Shown here piece by piece: positions 10,250-20,693 of a stretch of DNA of 64,000 bases. Position 1 is the stretch's first letter. Each line of letters starts with the position of its first letter. A program made the translations under genes and the position numbers. This DNA is from Micromonospora andamanensis. GTDB lineage: Bacteria > Actinomycetota > Actinomycetes > Mycobacteriales > Micromonosporaceae. Location: positions 62,001 to 126,000 of the forward strand of contig NZ_BOOZ01000004.1 in the NCBI RefSeq assembly GCF_016863495.1. The letters are read 5' to 3'. The notes below the pieces were generated by a model. That model had not been told where the DNA came from. It searched no databases and was given only the letters and a program-made list of their open reading frames with translations.

Positions 10250-11898
10250 GCCCGGCTCCACCGTTGGTTGGCGTTGCCGTGGCAGGACCAGAGGATCACC
10301 GCGGTCCCGTTTGCCGTGCCCGCGTTGTTCACGTCCAGACACAGCGAGGGGAAGCGGCCGTTGCTCACCGTGCCGTTGGCGTTGAGCGTCCACTGCTGGT
10401 TGGTGCCGCCGTTGCAGTCCCAGATCTGCACCCGGGTGCCGTTCACCGCGTTCGTCGGCACGTCCAGGCACTTGCCGAGCACACGCAGCGTCTGGCCCTG
10501 CTGGCTGATCTGCTGGTTGGGGTTGCCGTGGCAGTCCCAGATCAGGGTGCCGGTGCCGTTTGCGGTGTTGGAGTTGTCGAGATCGAGGCAGCGCCCGGAC
10601 GACTCGCTGCGCAGCCGGAAGGTGCTCGGGACCGGCGGGTTGGTGGTGCCGCCACCGCTGACCCGGTACACCACGGTGCCGTGTGCCGGCACGCTCGCGG
10701 AGATGGTTCCGGTGGTCGTGGAGGTGCCGTTGGTCCACGCGTTGAGCAGCGTGAACGAGCTGCCGGTCTTGCCGATGGCCGCCGCCGTGGTGGAGATCGT
10801 CGTGGTGGAGTTCCCCTGGTTGAACAGGGCGACCGCGACATCACCGTTGGCCAGACGCTTGGCCAGGACCCGCCGGGTGCCGTCATGGGAGACCTGGACG
10901 GCCTGAAGTCCAAGCGTGTCCTGGTTGATCGCGACCAGGTTCTGGTTGCGCAGGATGTCAAGCGTCGCCGTGCTGGCGGAACGCAGGTCGTTGCCCATCA
11001 TCAGCGGCGCCGCCATGATCGCCCACAACGCGAAGTGACTGCGCATCTCGGTGTCGTTCATCCCACCGTTGCCGACCTCCAGCATGTCCGGGTCGTTGAA
11101 TCCGCCCGGTGCGGCATAGCCGGCCAGCGGCACGTTCACGTTCACGATGTTCTGGATGCCCATCGGGTAGCCGTTGGTCTGGCCGCTCTCCCAGGTGTTT
11201 GTGATGTCCTCGGTGGTCCGCCAGAGGTTCGCCACATCGCTCCAGTTGCGTTGCGGCCCGGTCTTCTCGTGGATGCTGTTGGAGTTGATGCTGTAGACGA
11301 TCGGCCGGCCGGTGGCGGCCAGCGCGTCGCGCATGATGCTGAACCGCGCCACCTGGTCGTTGATGGTCCCGGTCGGGGAGCACCAGTCGTACTTCAGGTA
11401 GTCGACGCCCCAGGCGGCGAACTGCCGGGCGTCCTGGTACTCGTGTCCGAGGCTGCCCGTCGAGCCGGGGAAGGCGTCGAAGTACTGGGCACAGGTCTGG
11501 TCCAGCGGTGCCTGGTAGATGCCGAACAGCAGGCCACGTGAGTGCAGGTAGTCGCCGAGGGCCTTCATGCCGCTCGGGAACCGCTGCGGATGCGCCTGGA
11601 GGTTGCCTTGGGCGTCCCGGTTCGGATCGAACCAGCAGTCGTCGACGACCACGTACTTGTACCCGAGGTCGCGAAGACCGTGGTTGACGATCGAGTCGGC
11701 CATCTGGCGGATGAGAGTCTCGTTGATGTTGCAGCCGAACGTGTTCCAGGTGTTCCAGCCCATCGGCGGGGTCCGGGCGACGCCGTTGTTCAGCGCCTGC
11801 GCCGGCTTGGGAGAGATGACCCCGTCGGCGAAGCTCGCGGTGAGCGTCACCGCCAGGATGCCCAGGGCGGCGGTCAGCCACCTTCTTGCGCTACGCAC
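10246..11898 (-). CDS. Secreted GH27 alpha-galactosidase or beta-L-arabinopyranosidase with ricin domain
   Basis: This 550-residue exoenzyme is the first gene of a two-gene leftward operon. It has a signal peptide (~1-35), a GH27 barrel beginning NNGVARTPPMGWNTW, and VVVDDCW at 83-89. The nucleophile is Asp171 (YLKYDWC) and the likely acid/base is Asp231 (RTTEDI). An antiparallel sandwich (~315-410) and a C-terminal ricin trefoil (~420-550) follow. GTG 11898 has a GAGGAGG ribosome site 8 bases upstream. GH27 includes alpha-galactosidases and, in Streptomyces, a beta-L-arabinopyranosidase with a similar lectin domain. The arabinose setting favours the latter, but the specificity residue must be aligned to decide. 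Confidence 0.9.
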   Translation of the reverse strand: MRSARRWLTAALGILAVTLTASFADGVISPKPAQALNNGVARTPPMGWNTWNTFGCNINETLIRQMADSIVNHGLRDLGYKYVVVDDCWFDPNRDAQGNLQAHPQRFPSGMKALGDYLHSRGLLFGIYQAPLDQTCAQYFDAFPGSTGSLGHEYQDARQFAAWGVDYLKYDWCSPTGTINDQVARFSIMRDALAATGRPIVYSINSNSIHEKTGPQRNWSDVANLWRTTEDITNTWESGQTNGYPMGIQNIVNVNVPLAGYAAPGGFNDPDMLEVGNGGMNDTEMRSHFALWAIMAAPLMMGNDLRSASTATLDILRNQNLVAINQDTLGLQAVQVSHDGTRRVLAKRLANGDVAVALFNQGNSTTTISTTAAAIGKTGSSFTLLNAWTNGTSTTTGTISASVPAHGTVVYRVSGGGTTNPPVPSTFRLRSESSGRCLDLDNSNTANGTGTLIWDCHGNPNQQISQQGQTLRVLGKCLDVPTNAVNGTRVQIWDCNGGTNQQWTLNANGTVSNGRFPSLCLDVNNAGTANGTAVILWSCHGNANQRWSRA

Positions 11899-11999
11899 GT
11901 TGAATTCCTCCTCGTCGGTGCGGTGATCGGGTACGGCCACCGGTTGCCGGCATCGCGGCGGTCGGCGGGTGCGGCCGTGAAACTCTGCTGGCGGATCCC

Positions 12000-12051
12000 G
12001 GCACGCCACCCCGCTCCCGCGCGCTGTCGTGCGGGAGCGGGGTGGCGTGCC
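12000..12051 (-). promoter_or_regulatory. 21-bp leader hairpin of the GH27 operon
   Basis: A perfect 21-bp GC stem (12000-12020 with 12031-12051, 10-base loop) lies between the operator at 12133 and the GH27 start at 11898. It would therefore be in the 5' leader if transcription starts near the operator. No gene on the same strand precedes it, so it is not an ordinary upstream terminator. Attenuator, RNA stabiliser or blocker of read-through are all possible. Confidence 0.65.
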
Positions 12052-12132
12052 CGGTCAGCGCCGGTCGGCATGCCGTTCAGACGCCCGGCTCCCAGCCCCG
12101 ACGTGCCGCCAGGTGCCGTTCCGATGACGAGA

Positions 12133-12148
12133 ATGTTATCGCTATCAT
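12133..12148. promoter_or_regulatory. LacI-type operator, copy 3 (GH27 operon / lacI-type gene)
   Basis: ATGTTATCGCTATCAT is a near-palindrome matching the shared motif. It sits in the 555-base divergent region between the GH27 operon and the LacI-family gene, so it could serve either promoter. Confidence 0.65.
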
Positions 12149-12311
12149 CAATGCATGTAAATTATCCGTTGCCATCCGTGCAGCATCGTGACGCACCCGT
12201 CCGAGCGGTGCGCAGAGCATCGGGCAGACCGGGTGTGACCGCTAACAGGAGGCCCTGGAGGAGGTTTTCCGGCGAACGCGGTCGGGCCGCCGGCCACCGG
12301 GGTGGTTGCTG

Positions 12312-12337
12312 GCGCTAGACTGTGCGTGATCTAGCGC
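12312..12337. promoter_or_regulatory. Inverted repeat upstream of the LacI-family gene
   Basis: GCGCTAGA and its exact complement TCTAGCGC are separated by 10 bases. It lies about 120 bases upstream of the regulator and differs from the regulon motif. It may be an autoregulatory or foreign operator. Confidence 0.45.
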
Positions 12338-12402
12338 TTTCCACCCGGACGGCACGGGCCGGCGTGGGCACCGCGCGAGGGGATCTTTGTACCTGAGCCG
12401 TG

Positions 12403-12436
12403 CCAGTCATCGCCGACGGGCTGCGGCGATGACTGG
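12403..12436 (+). promoter_or_regulatory. Leader hairpin immediately before the LacI-family gene
   Basis: A perfect 12-bp stem, CCAGTCATCGCC with its complement (10-base loop), ends 17 bases before the ATG, just upstream of the GGGGAG ribosome site. It could tune translation of the regulator or insulate it from upstream transcription. Confidence 0.5.
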
Positions 12437-12453
12437 ATTGCGGGGAGTGTGAG

Positions 12454-13464
12454 ATGGCCGTACGCGATCCTGCGATGACGGACGTGGCCCGCCTCGCCGG
12501 CGTCTCCCATCAGACGGTCTCACGAGTGCTGAACGGTCACCCGAACGTACGCGAGCAGACCAGGCTGCGCGTGCAGGCGGCCATCGCGGAGCTGGGCTAC
12601 CGGCCGAACCGGGCGGCCCGCGCGTTGGTCACCGGTCGGTCGCAGGTGATCGGGGTGGTGGCTCAGAACACCACCCTCTACGGTCCGGCCTCCCTGCTGG
12701 CCGCGCTGGAGCAGACGGCTGCCGAGTCCGGTTTCGCGGTGAGCGTGGGCAGTGTGCGCGACCTCGACCACCGGTCGATCTCGGCGGTGGTGGAGCGGCA
12801 CCTGGCCCACCGGGTCGCCGGCATCGTGGTGATCGCGCCCGTGGAGTCCGCAGGTGAGGCGCTGGAGCGGCTGCCCAAGGACGTGCCACTGGTGACCGTG
12901 GACGGGGATCCCCACCGGCCGATGCCGCTGGTGACCGTCGACCAGGCGGCCGGTGCCCGGGCCGCCACCCAGCACCTGCTCGACGCCGGCCACCGTACGG
13001 TCTGGCATGTCTCCGGTCCGTCCGACTGGTTCGACAGTGCGGGCCGGATCGAGGGCTGGCGGGAGGCTCTGACGTCGGCCGGCGCGGAGATCCCGCCGCT
13101 GGTGCCGGCGGACTGGTCCGCGGCGGCCGGCTACCGGTGCGGGCAGATGCTGGCCCGGATGCCCGATGTCACGGCTGTCTTCACCGCGAACGACCACCTG
13201 GCCCTCGGTGTGCTGCGGGCGCTGCACGAGCACGGCCGCCGGGTGCCGGACGACATCAGCGTGGTCGGCTTCGACGACGTGCCGGAGGCGGCCTACTTCA
13301 TCCCGCCGCTGACCACCGTGCGACCGGACTTCGGCGCGGTGGCCCGGGCGAGCCTGGAGATGCTGCTCACCCAGATCGAGTCGGTGAGCGGTGGCGCCCT
13401 GCGCGAGACCATCGCCCCCACGCTCGTTGCCCGCCGAAGCGTCGCCCCACCTCCGCGTCGTTGA
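12454..13464 (+). CDS. LacI-family transcriptional regulator (candidate arabinose/arabinan repressor)
   Basis: This 336-residue protein has an N-terminal LacI helix-turn-helix (VARLAGVSHQTVSRVLNG, ~10-27), the hinge region LGYRPNRAARALVTGRS, and a periplasmic-binding-protein-like sensor domain (~65-336). The typical C-terminal core is GFDDVPEAAYFIPPLTTVRPD. It should bind palindromic operators as a dimer and release on binding a sugar. Being embedded among arabinose and xylan enzymes with five copies of a LacI-style palindrome makes it the obvious local regulator. An alternative start at ATG 12475 would shorten the N-terminal tail by seven residues. The effector (arabinose, xylose or an oligosaccharide) is not visible. 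Confidence 0.93.
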   Translation: MAVRDPAMTDVARLAGVSHQTVSRVLNGHPNVREQTRLRVQAAIAELGYRPNRAARALVTGRSQVIGVVAQNTTLYGPASLLAALEQTAAESGFAVSVGSVRDLDHRSISAVVERHLAHRVAGIVVIAPVESAGEALERLPKDVPLVTVDGDPHRPMPLVTVDQAAGARAATQHLLDAGHRTVWHVSGPSDWFDSAGRIEGWREALTSAGAEIPPLVPADWSAAAGYRCGQMLARMPDVTAVFTANDHLALGVLRALHEHGRRVPDDISVVGFDDVPEAAYFIPPLTTVRPDFGAVARASLEMLLTQIESVSGGALRETIAPTLVARRSVAPPPRR

Positions 13465-13483
13465 CCCGCCCTGAAGGGTTGAC

Positions 13484-13531
13484 CAAGAAGTTCTGGGCGG
13501 CAACCGCGTTGGACGCGACCAGAACTTCTTG
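13484..13531. terminator. Convergent terminator between regulator and xylanase
   Basis: CAAGAAGTTCTGG (13484-13496) pairs perfectly with 13519-13531 across a 22-base loop. It lies between the stops of the regulator and the leftward GH10 gene and has T-rich flanks on one side, so it may serve both strands. Confidence 0.65.
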
Positions 13532-13580
13532 ATCACCCGGCCCACCCCGGGTCGGGGGGACGCCCGGGGTGGGGGAGGGG

Positions 13581-15428
<1,848 letters not shown>

Positions 15429-15434
15429 TCAGGC

Positions 15435-18179
15435 TCAGATGAAGCGCCAACGGTGGTCGCTCGCGCCGTTGTCGTCCCAGATCACGATCTGGGTGCCCTG
15501 GCTGGACGAGGCACCGGTGACGCCGAGGACCCGCCCGCCGTTTGCCGACTGGATCCGGAAGTAACCGTTCGCGGCGTACCGCAACCGCCACCTGTTGCTG
15601 GCCGCACCGTTGTCGGCCCACTGCACCACCCGGGCGCCGTTGGCGCTGCTGCCGTTCTCCACTCCCAGCACCTTGCCGCTGTTGGAGTTGCGCAGCCGCA
15701 GGTAGCCGCCGCTGTCCACGATCGCGGTCCAGAGGTGGTCGGCGGTGCCCGTGTCGCCCCACTGGATCACCAGGCCGCCGTCGGCGGTGGACATGTTCTG
15801 CACACCCAGCACCAGGCCGGTGGCCAGGTTCTGGATCCGGCGGGCACCGTTGGGCAGGAACCGCCATTGGTTGTCCGACGTGCCGTTGTCCGGATCCTGG
15901 ACGACCCGGGCACCCTGGGCCGTGGAGCCGTTGAGGGTGGCGAGCAGCTTGCCGGTGTGTACGTTGCGGATCTTGTGGGACCCGTCGCCGACGTCCACGA
16001 TCGTCCACCTGTGGTCCGCCGTGCCGGTGTCCGACCATTGCAGGACCTGCGCGTTGTCGGCTGTCGACATGTTCTGTACGCCGAGCACCTTGGCGCTGTG
16101 GGCGTTGCGGAACCGGACCGCGTTGCCGTCGACGACCAGCTGCCAGTCGTGGTCCGCCGTACCGTTGTCGCCCCACTGCAGTGCCGGCGCCCCGTCGGCT
16201 GTGGACATGTTCTCGATGCCGACCACCAGGCCACTCGCGGCGTTGGCGAGCCGGAACGTCGCAGTCGTACCGCCCGGGGACTGGCCGTTGGCGCTCCAGT
16301 AGACGGTGTAGTTGTGCCCGTGCGCGTCGTGGAACGGGCCCAGGTTGACAGTGGCGCCGTTGGCGGTGGCGGTGAAGGCCAATGCCGAGGTGCTGGTCCG
16401 GGTGACCGAGGTGGTGGCCAGGGCGGGCAGCGCGGAGAGCGCGGTGTTGCCGTAGTTGCCGGAGAGCACCGCCGGGCCGTAGGTCAGCGCCACCACGTTC
16501 GGGTCGTCGTTGGCCGCCTGCACGATCACCCGCATCGGCAGCCGTACGGTCACCGTGTCGCCGGAGGTCCAGGAGCGGGTGAGGGTCGCGTACGTGCCCG
16601 GGGTGGTGGTGATGTTCTGTGCGGTGCCGTTGACGCTCACCGTCGCGCCCTGCGTCCAGGCCGGGATGCGGATCCGCATCGTCCACGACCCGCCGACGCT
16701 GCCGGTGACGGTGAGGGTGGTGGTGTCACTGACCGGGTAGGTGGTGGTCTGGGTGACCGTGATGCCCCGTTGCGACCAGGTGAGCACCGAGGGCATGAAC
16801 AGGTTGACCGTGAGCGTGCTGCCGTTGTGGAAGTAGATCGAGTCCATCAACGTGGTGTTGCTCTCCAGCCCGGTGCCCTGGCAGCACCAGAAGGAGTTGT
16901 AGTCGGTACTCCACGTGCCGCCGCCCCACGCCGGACCCACGCCCCGCCGCCCGCCGGGATTCAACGGCGTGAAGTAGGTGATGTGGCCGTGGTTGTCGGC
17001 CGGGTTCTGCGCCCCGATCAGGTGGTTGAGCAGCGCCCGCTCGTAGAAGTCGAAGTACGCCACCCGGTTCGGGTCGAGCAGCCACAACTCCCGGGTCAGC
17101 TTGAGCATGTTGTACGTGTTGCACGCCTCGCAGGTGTCGTTGCGCAGGTAGCCGGCGATGGCGTTGGGCGCCCGGAAGTGTTCGGCCTGGCTGTTGCCGC
17201 CGATGACATAGGTGTGCGCGTTGACTGTCATGTTCCACGCGTTGCTGGCGATGTCCCGGTACCGGGTGGTGCCGGTGGCCTTGAACTCGCGGGCCGCGCC
17301 GATCCACTTCGGCACCTGCGTGTTGGCGTGCAGCCCGTTGAGCTGGTCGGAGTTGGCCGCGAGCGGGTTGAACACCGCGTTGTGGTCGAACCGCTGGGCG
17401 GCGGTCAGCCACCTGGCGTCGCCGGTCTGCTGGTACAGGTCGGTCAGCACCGCGTTCATGCCGCCGAACTCGGTGCCGAGCATCGCCTGCATCTGGGCCG
17501 AGGTCAGTCGGCTGGTACGCCAGTCGACCCAGCCGGCGAACGCCAGCAGGACGTCGCGGGCCTGGTCGTTGCCGATGTACCGCCACACGTCGAGCAGCCC
17601 GGCAAGGGTCTTGTGGATGGCGTAGTACGGCACGTTGCCGTTGTTGAGCGTACGGTTCTCCACGGCTGTGAAGTCGGACTCGGGAAAGCCGCTGAGGTAC
17701 CCGGTGTTGAAGCCGGCCGCGCCGTTGTTGGCCTGGCACTTGGCCAGCTCGGCGACCATGTAGTTGGCCTTGTCGCGGCAGGTGGTGTCGCCGAGTACGG
17801 CCCACAGGTACGACCAGGCGGTCAGGAAGTGCCCCTGGGAGTGGGTGCGGAACGGGAAGTTGGGTGCCTCCCAGCCACCGAGGGCCGCGGCGCCCGCGGT
17901 GGAGAGCCGGTGGTTGGCGCGGAAGTTGTAGAGCAGCCGGTTGACGTCGACGAAGCGCAGGTAGTTGACCGTACGGTTCTGGTTGTCCAGCCAGCGGCTG
18001 GCGGTCAACCGCACCTGGCCCGGATCGAAGGCGTAGGCGGAGACGCCGAGGTCCGGCCGCACCGGTGGGAGCGCCGCACTGGCGGTGCCGTTGGCCAGCG
18101 TGGGGCCGACGGCGGCGGCGACGGCGGCCGCGCCGGCGGCCCGGAGCACGTGTCGACGGTTGAGGGACGGGTGGGGCAT
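15435..18179 (-). CDS. Secreted GH127-like beta-L-arabinofuranosidase with double ricin domain
   Basis: This 914-residue exoenzyme of the DUF1680/GH127 family releases beta-linked L-arabinofuranose, as on plant extensins and arabinans. The N-terminus has a twin-arginine type signal (NRRHVLRAAG). The alpha/alpha barrel (~40-500) contains CEACNTYN and FWCCQGTGLE, whose Cys and Glu residues match the zinc site and Cys nucleophile of the family. A beta-sandwich follows. The last ~280 residues hold six ricin subdomain repeats (each with ADG/STADG and a W), that is, two beta-trefoils. ATG 18179 is preferred over GTG 18182 because GGAGG is then five bases away. An operator copy lies 149 bases upstream. 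Tat export fits a metal-loaded enzyme. Confidence 0.9.
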   Translation of the reverse strand: MPHPSLNRRHVLRAAGAAAVAAAVGPTLANGTASAALPPVRPDLGVSAYAFDPGQVRLTASRWLDNQNRTVNYLRFVDVNRLLYNFRANHRLSTAGAAALGGWEAPNFPFRTHSQGHFLTAWSYLWAVLGDTTCRDKANYMVAELAKCQANNGAAGFNTGYLSGFPESDFTAVENRTLNNGNVPYYAIHKTLAGLLDVWRYIGNDQARDVLLAFAGWVDWRTSRLTSAQMQAMLGTEFGGMNAVLTDLYQQTGDARWLTAAQRFDHNAVFNPLAANSDQLNGLHANTQVPKWIGAAREFKATGTTRYRDIASNAWNMTVNAHTYVIGGNSQAEHFRAPNAIAGYLRNDTCEACNTYNMLKLTRELWLLDPNRVAYFDFYERALLNHLIGAQNPADNHGHITYFTPLNPGGRRGVGPAWGGGTWSTDYNSFWCCQGTGLESNTTLMDSIYFHNGSTLTVNLFMPSVLTWSQRGITVTQTTTYPVSDTTTLTVTGSVGGSWTMRIRIPAWTQGATVSVNGTAQNITTTPGTYATLTRSWTSGDTVTVRLPMRVIVQAANDDPNVVALTYGPAVLSGNYGNTALSALPALATTSVTRTSTSALAFTATANGATVNLGPFHDAHGHNYTVYWSANGQSPGGTTATFRLANAASGLVVGIENMSTADGAPALQWGDNGTADHDWQLVVDGNAVRFRNAHSAKVLGVQNMSTADNAQVLQWSDTGTADHRWTIVDVGDGSHKIRNVHTGKLLATLNGSTAQGARVVQDPDNGTSDNQWRFLPNGARRIQNLATGLVLGVQNMSTADGGLVIQWGDTGTADHLWTAIVDSGGYLRLRNSNSGKVLGVENGSSANGARVVQWADNGAASNRWRLRYAANGYFRIQSANGGRVLGVTGASSSQGTQIVIWDDNGASDHRWRFI

Positions 18180-18327
18180 CACGACCTCCGTGGTGGCATG
18201 GGGCAGCGCCGCCCGGCCCGGCGGGGTGGTGGCCGACGGGGCGGCGAGGACTGTGCGATGACGTCACTGCGCGGCGCGCGGCGACCTGACCCGGGGTTTC
18301 GCTGCGGCGGCCCGCGCCAAGCTCATC

Positions 18328-18345
18328 TATGTTATCGCTAACATA
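18328..18345. promoter_or_regulatory. LacI-type operator, copy 5 (GH127 gene)
   Basis: TATGTTATC joined to GCTAACATA is an 18-bp palindrome with a single mismatch, about 150 bases upstream of the GH127 start. It is the second-best copy of the motif. Confidence 0.75.
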
Positions 18346-18427
18346 CGTGGCTCATAATACGTTTGCAAGATGTCAAATCGACTGACGGTTGACCCGACTT
18401 GACCCTCGACCCGGTCGAGGCCGGACG

Positions 18428-19753
18428 GTGCCGGAGAGCAGGCGGCCGGAGTCCCGTATCGACAGCGGCCGCCCGGTCGACGGGGCGGGGGTCGGTGGGG
18501 TGGCGGCGAGTGGTGACCGGACGAGGCTGCCGGGTGCGTACTGGGTGTGGCTGGGCGGCACCGCGCTGAGTCTGGTCGGTGTCCAGGCGATGGCGTTCGC
18601 GATGGCCTGGGCCGCGGCCGGACAGGGCGCCCGCTTCGCCGCCCTGGTGCCGACCGCGATCGTGCTGCCCCGGGTGCTGCTCCTGGTGGTGGGCGGTGCG
18701 GTGGCCGACCGGTTCGGCGCCTGGCCCGTCCTGCTCGTCTCGGACGCGGCCATGATCGTGGTCACCGTGGCGTTGGCGGTCGCCGTCTGGTCGCCGCTCG
18801 ATCCACGGCTACCGCTGCTGCTCGCCGCACTGGCCATCGGGACTGTGGACGCCTTCCAGCTGCCGAGTTCGGGTTCGATGCCGCGGCGACTGGTGCCGCC
18901 GGAGGCACTGGCCCGCGCGCTGTCGGCCCGCCAGCTCGCCGGGCAGTTCGCGCTCTTCGCGGGCCCGCCGCTGGGCGGCCTGATGCTCGGCCTGGCCGGG
19001 CTCGCCGGGGCGGCCCTGAGCAACACCGCGACCGCCCTGGTGATGCTGGCGGTGCTGCTGGCCGTCCGTCCCGCCGTCGGGTCGTCGCCCGCCGCCGGAC
19101 GGGTGTCCCTGCCGCCGGTGTCGGCCGCGCTTGACGGTCTACGTGTCGCCTGGTCGGTGCCGGTGCTTCGGGCGGCGCTGTTGGTGACCGCCGTCGCCGC
19201 CGGATTCCTCCTTCCGGTCGGCACGCTGCTGGTGCCCCTGCTGGCCCGGCAGCGGGACTGGTCGCCGTCGGCCACCGGCGCGGTGGTCGCGGCGATGGCG
19301 CTGGGTACCGCCGCCGTCGCGGTGGTCGTCCTGCTGCGCGGCGCGTCCCGCCGTCCGGGCGTGCTGGCCGCTGTCGGTCTGCTGGTGGCCGCCGGCGGGG
19401 TCGCCGGGCTCGGGGCCGGACATGCCCAGTTGCCGGCAGTCCTGGCCGGGGTGGTCGTCGGTGTCGGCTCAGGGTGCTTCGCCACGCACGTCGGTCCGCT
19501 GGTGCTGGCCGCCACACCGCTCACCCACCTGGCCCGGGTGCAGGCCGTGCTGGTGCTCGTGCAGAGCCTGCCGTTGCTGGTGACGACAAACGCGTTGGGC
19601 CTCGTCGTGGAGGTCGCGCACGTCGCGGTGGTGCTGCACGGTTGCGCGGGCGTCCTCGCCGCGACCGGGCTGGCGGCGCTGGTGGTGCCGGCCCTGCACC
19701 GCTCGCGCACCGAAGCCGCCCCGCAGCTACCCGTCGCCAGAACATCTGACTAA
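18428..19753 (+). CDS. MFS transporter, probable exporter
   Basis: This ~441-residue membrane protein has about 12 hydrophobic segments. It shows the MFS loop GGAVADRFGAWPVLL after the second segment and a related GPPLGGLMLG motif, resembling EntS-type and macrolide-type efflux proteins. It probably exports a small molecule; the substrate is unknown. GTG 18428 is chosen because GAGG lies seven bases upstream and because a CTCGACC-C-GGTCGAG palindrome (18405-18419) then falls in the leader; TTG 18389 would add 13 unstructured residues. The stop overlaps a palindrome in front of the MarR-GNAT gene 11 bases downstream, so the two may share control. Confidence 0.8.
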   Translation: MPESRRPESRIDSGRPVDGAGVGGVAASGDRTRLPGAYWVWLGGTALSLVGVQAMAFAMAWAAAGQGARFAALVPTAIVLPRVLLLVVGGAVADRFGAWPVLLVSDAAMIVVTVALAVAVWSPLDPRLPLLLAALAIGTVDAFQLPSSGSMPRRLVPPEALARALSARQLAGQFALFAGPPLGGLMLGLAGLAGAALSNTATALVMLAVLLAVRPAVGSSPAAGRVSLPPVSAALDGLRVAWSVPVLRAALLVTAVAAGFLLPVGTLLVPLLARQRDWSPSATGAVVAAMALGTAAVAVVVLLRGASRRPGVLAAVGLLVAAGGVAGLGAGHAQLPAVLAGVVVGVGSGCFATHVGPLVLAATPLTHLARVQAVLVLVQSLPLLVTTNALGLVVEVAHVAVVLHGCAGVLAATGLAALVVPALHRSRTEAAPQLPVARTSD

Positions 19754-19758
19754 AGTCA
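19747..19758. promoter_or_regulatory. Short palindrome before the MarR-GNAT gene
   Basis: TGACT-AA-AGTCA overlaps the exporter stop and ends six bases before the GTG of the MarR-type gene. It is a candidate autoregulatory operator; its size is at the lower limit for MarR sites. Confidence 0.5.
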
Positions 19759-19764
19759 ACAATC

Positions 19765-20646
19765 GTGGATCGTGCACTCGTGGACGTGGTGCGGCGCTTC
19801 AACCGCACGGTGACCCAGCGCGTCGGCGCGCTTGACGACAGCTATCTCGCCCGTGACCGGCCGCTCGCGCAGTCGCGGCTGCTCTGGGAGATCGGTCTCG
19901 ACGGTGCCGAGGTGGCGGCGCTGCGGACCCGGCTGGATCTCGACGCCGGCTACCTCAGCCGGCTGTTGCGCACTCTGGAGGGGGCCGGCCTGGTGGTCGT
20001 CGGGTCCGGCGAGAGCGACGGACGGGTACGCACCGCGCGCCTCACGGAGGCCGGCCGCGCCGAGTGGGCACTGCTCGACGGCAGGTCCGACGACCTGGCC
20101 TGGGCGGTCCTCGCTCCGCTTACCGACGGCCAGCGGAGCCGGCTCACCGCCGCCATGGCCGAGGTCGAGCACCTGCTGATGGCGTCGCTCGTCGACATCG
20201 GACCCTGTCATCCGGGCGAGCCGCGCGCCCGGGCCTGCCTGCGGGCGTACGCACGGGAACTCGCCGCCCGGTTCGACTCGGGCTTCGACCCGGCCGGCAG
20301 CGGAGTAGACGATCACGAACTGGTGCCGCCGGCCGGACTCTTCCTGGTGGCCACCGTGGCAACCGAGGCGGTGGGCTGCGGCGCGGTGCGGTTGTTGCCG
20401 GGCGAGCCCGCCGAGATCAAACGGCTGTGGGTCTCGCCGTCGGTGCGCGGGCTCGGTGTCGGCCGCCGCCTGCTGAACGAGCTGGAACGGCACGCCGCGG
20501 CGGCCGGCGCGCGCAGCGTACGTCTGGACACCAACCGCACCCTCACCGAGGCGATGCGTCTCTACCGCGCCGAGGGCTACCAGGAGATCCCGCGTTACAA
20601 CGACAACCCGTATGCCCACCACTGGTTCGCCAAGCCGCTGAACTGA
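19765..20646 (+). CDS. MarR-family regulator fused to a GNAT acetyltransferase
   Basis: This 293-residue protein has an N-terminal MarR winged helix (~1-145; LDLDAGYLSRLLRTLEGAGLV is the recognition-helix region, with the wing at ESDGRVRTARLTEAG). A C-terminal GNAT acetyltransferase domain (~150-293) carries the acetyl-CoA loop VRGLGVGRRLLNELE and ends YNDNPYAHHWFAKPLN. This fused architecture is a known family but its target substrates are mostly unknown. The GTG start follows the exporter by 11 bases, suggesting that it controls the exporter or modifies a related compound. Confidence 0.9.
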   Translation: MDRALVDVVRRFNRTVTQRVGALDDSYLARDRPLAQSRLLWEIGLDGAEVAALRTRLDLDAGYLSRLLRTLEGAGLVVVGSGESDGRVRTARLTEAGRAEWALLDGRSDDLAWAVLAPLTDGQRSRLTAAMAEVEHLLMASLVDIGPCHPGEPRARACLRAYARELAARFDSGFDPAGSGVDDHELVPPAGLFLVATVATEAVGCGAVRLLPGEPAEIKRLWVSPSVRGLGVGRRLLNELERHAAAAGARSVRLDTNRTLTEAMRLYRAEGYQEIPRYNDNPYAHHWFAKPLN

Positions 20647-20671
20647 CCCGGTCCGTCTTGCCGCCAAGAAA

Positions 20672-20685
20672 TGAATGGTGGTTCA
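20672..20685. promoter_or_regulatory. Candidate TetR operator
   Basis: TGAA and TTCA flank TGGTGG nine bases before the TetR gene start, within ATGAATGGTGGTTCAAT. The position suggests autoregulation and control of the downstream dehydrogenase. Confidence 0.5.
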
Positions 20686-20693
20686 ATCCTTGG

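Noticed and set aside
18373..19710. Leftward open frame of 445 codons opposite the MFS gene
   Set aside because: Ser/Arg/Pro/Thr-rich with no membrane or domain pattern; the MFS strand shows clear TM segments.
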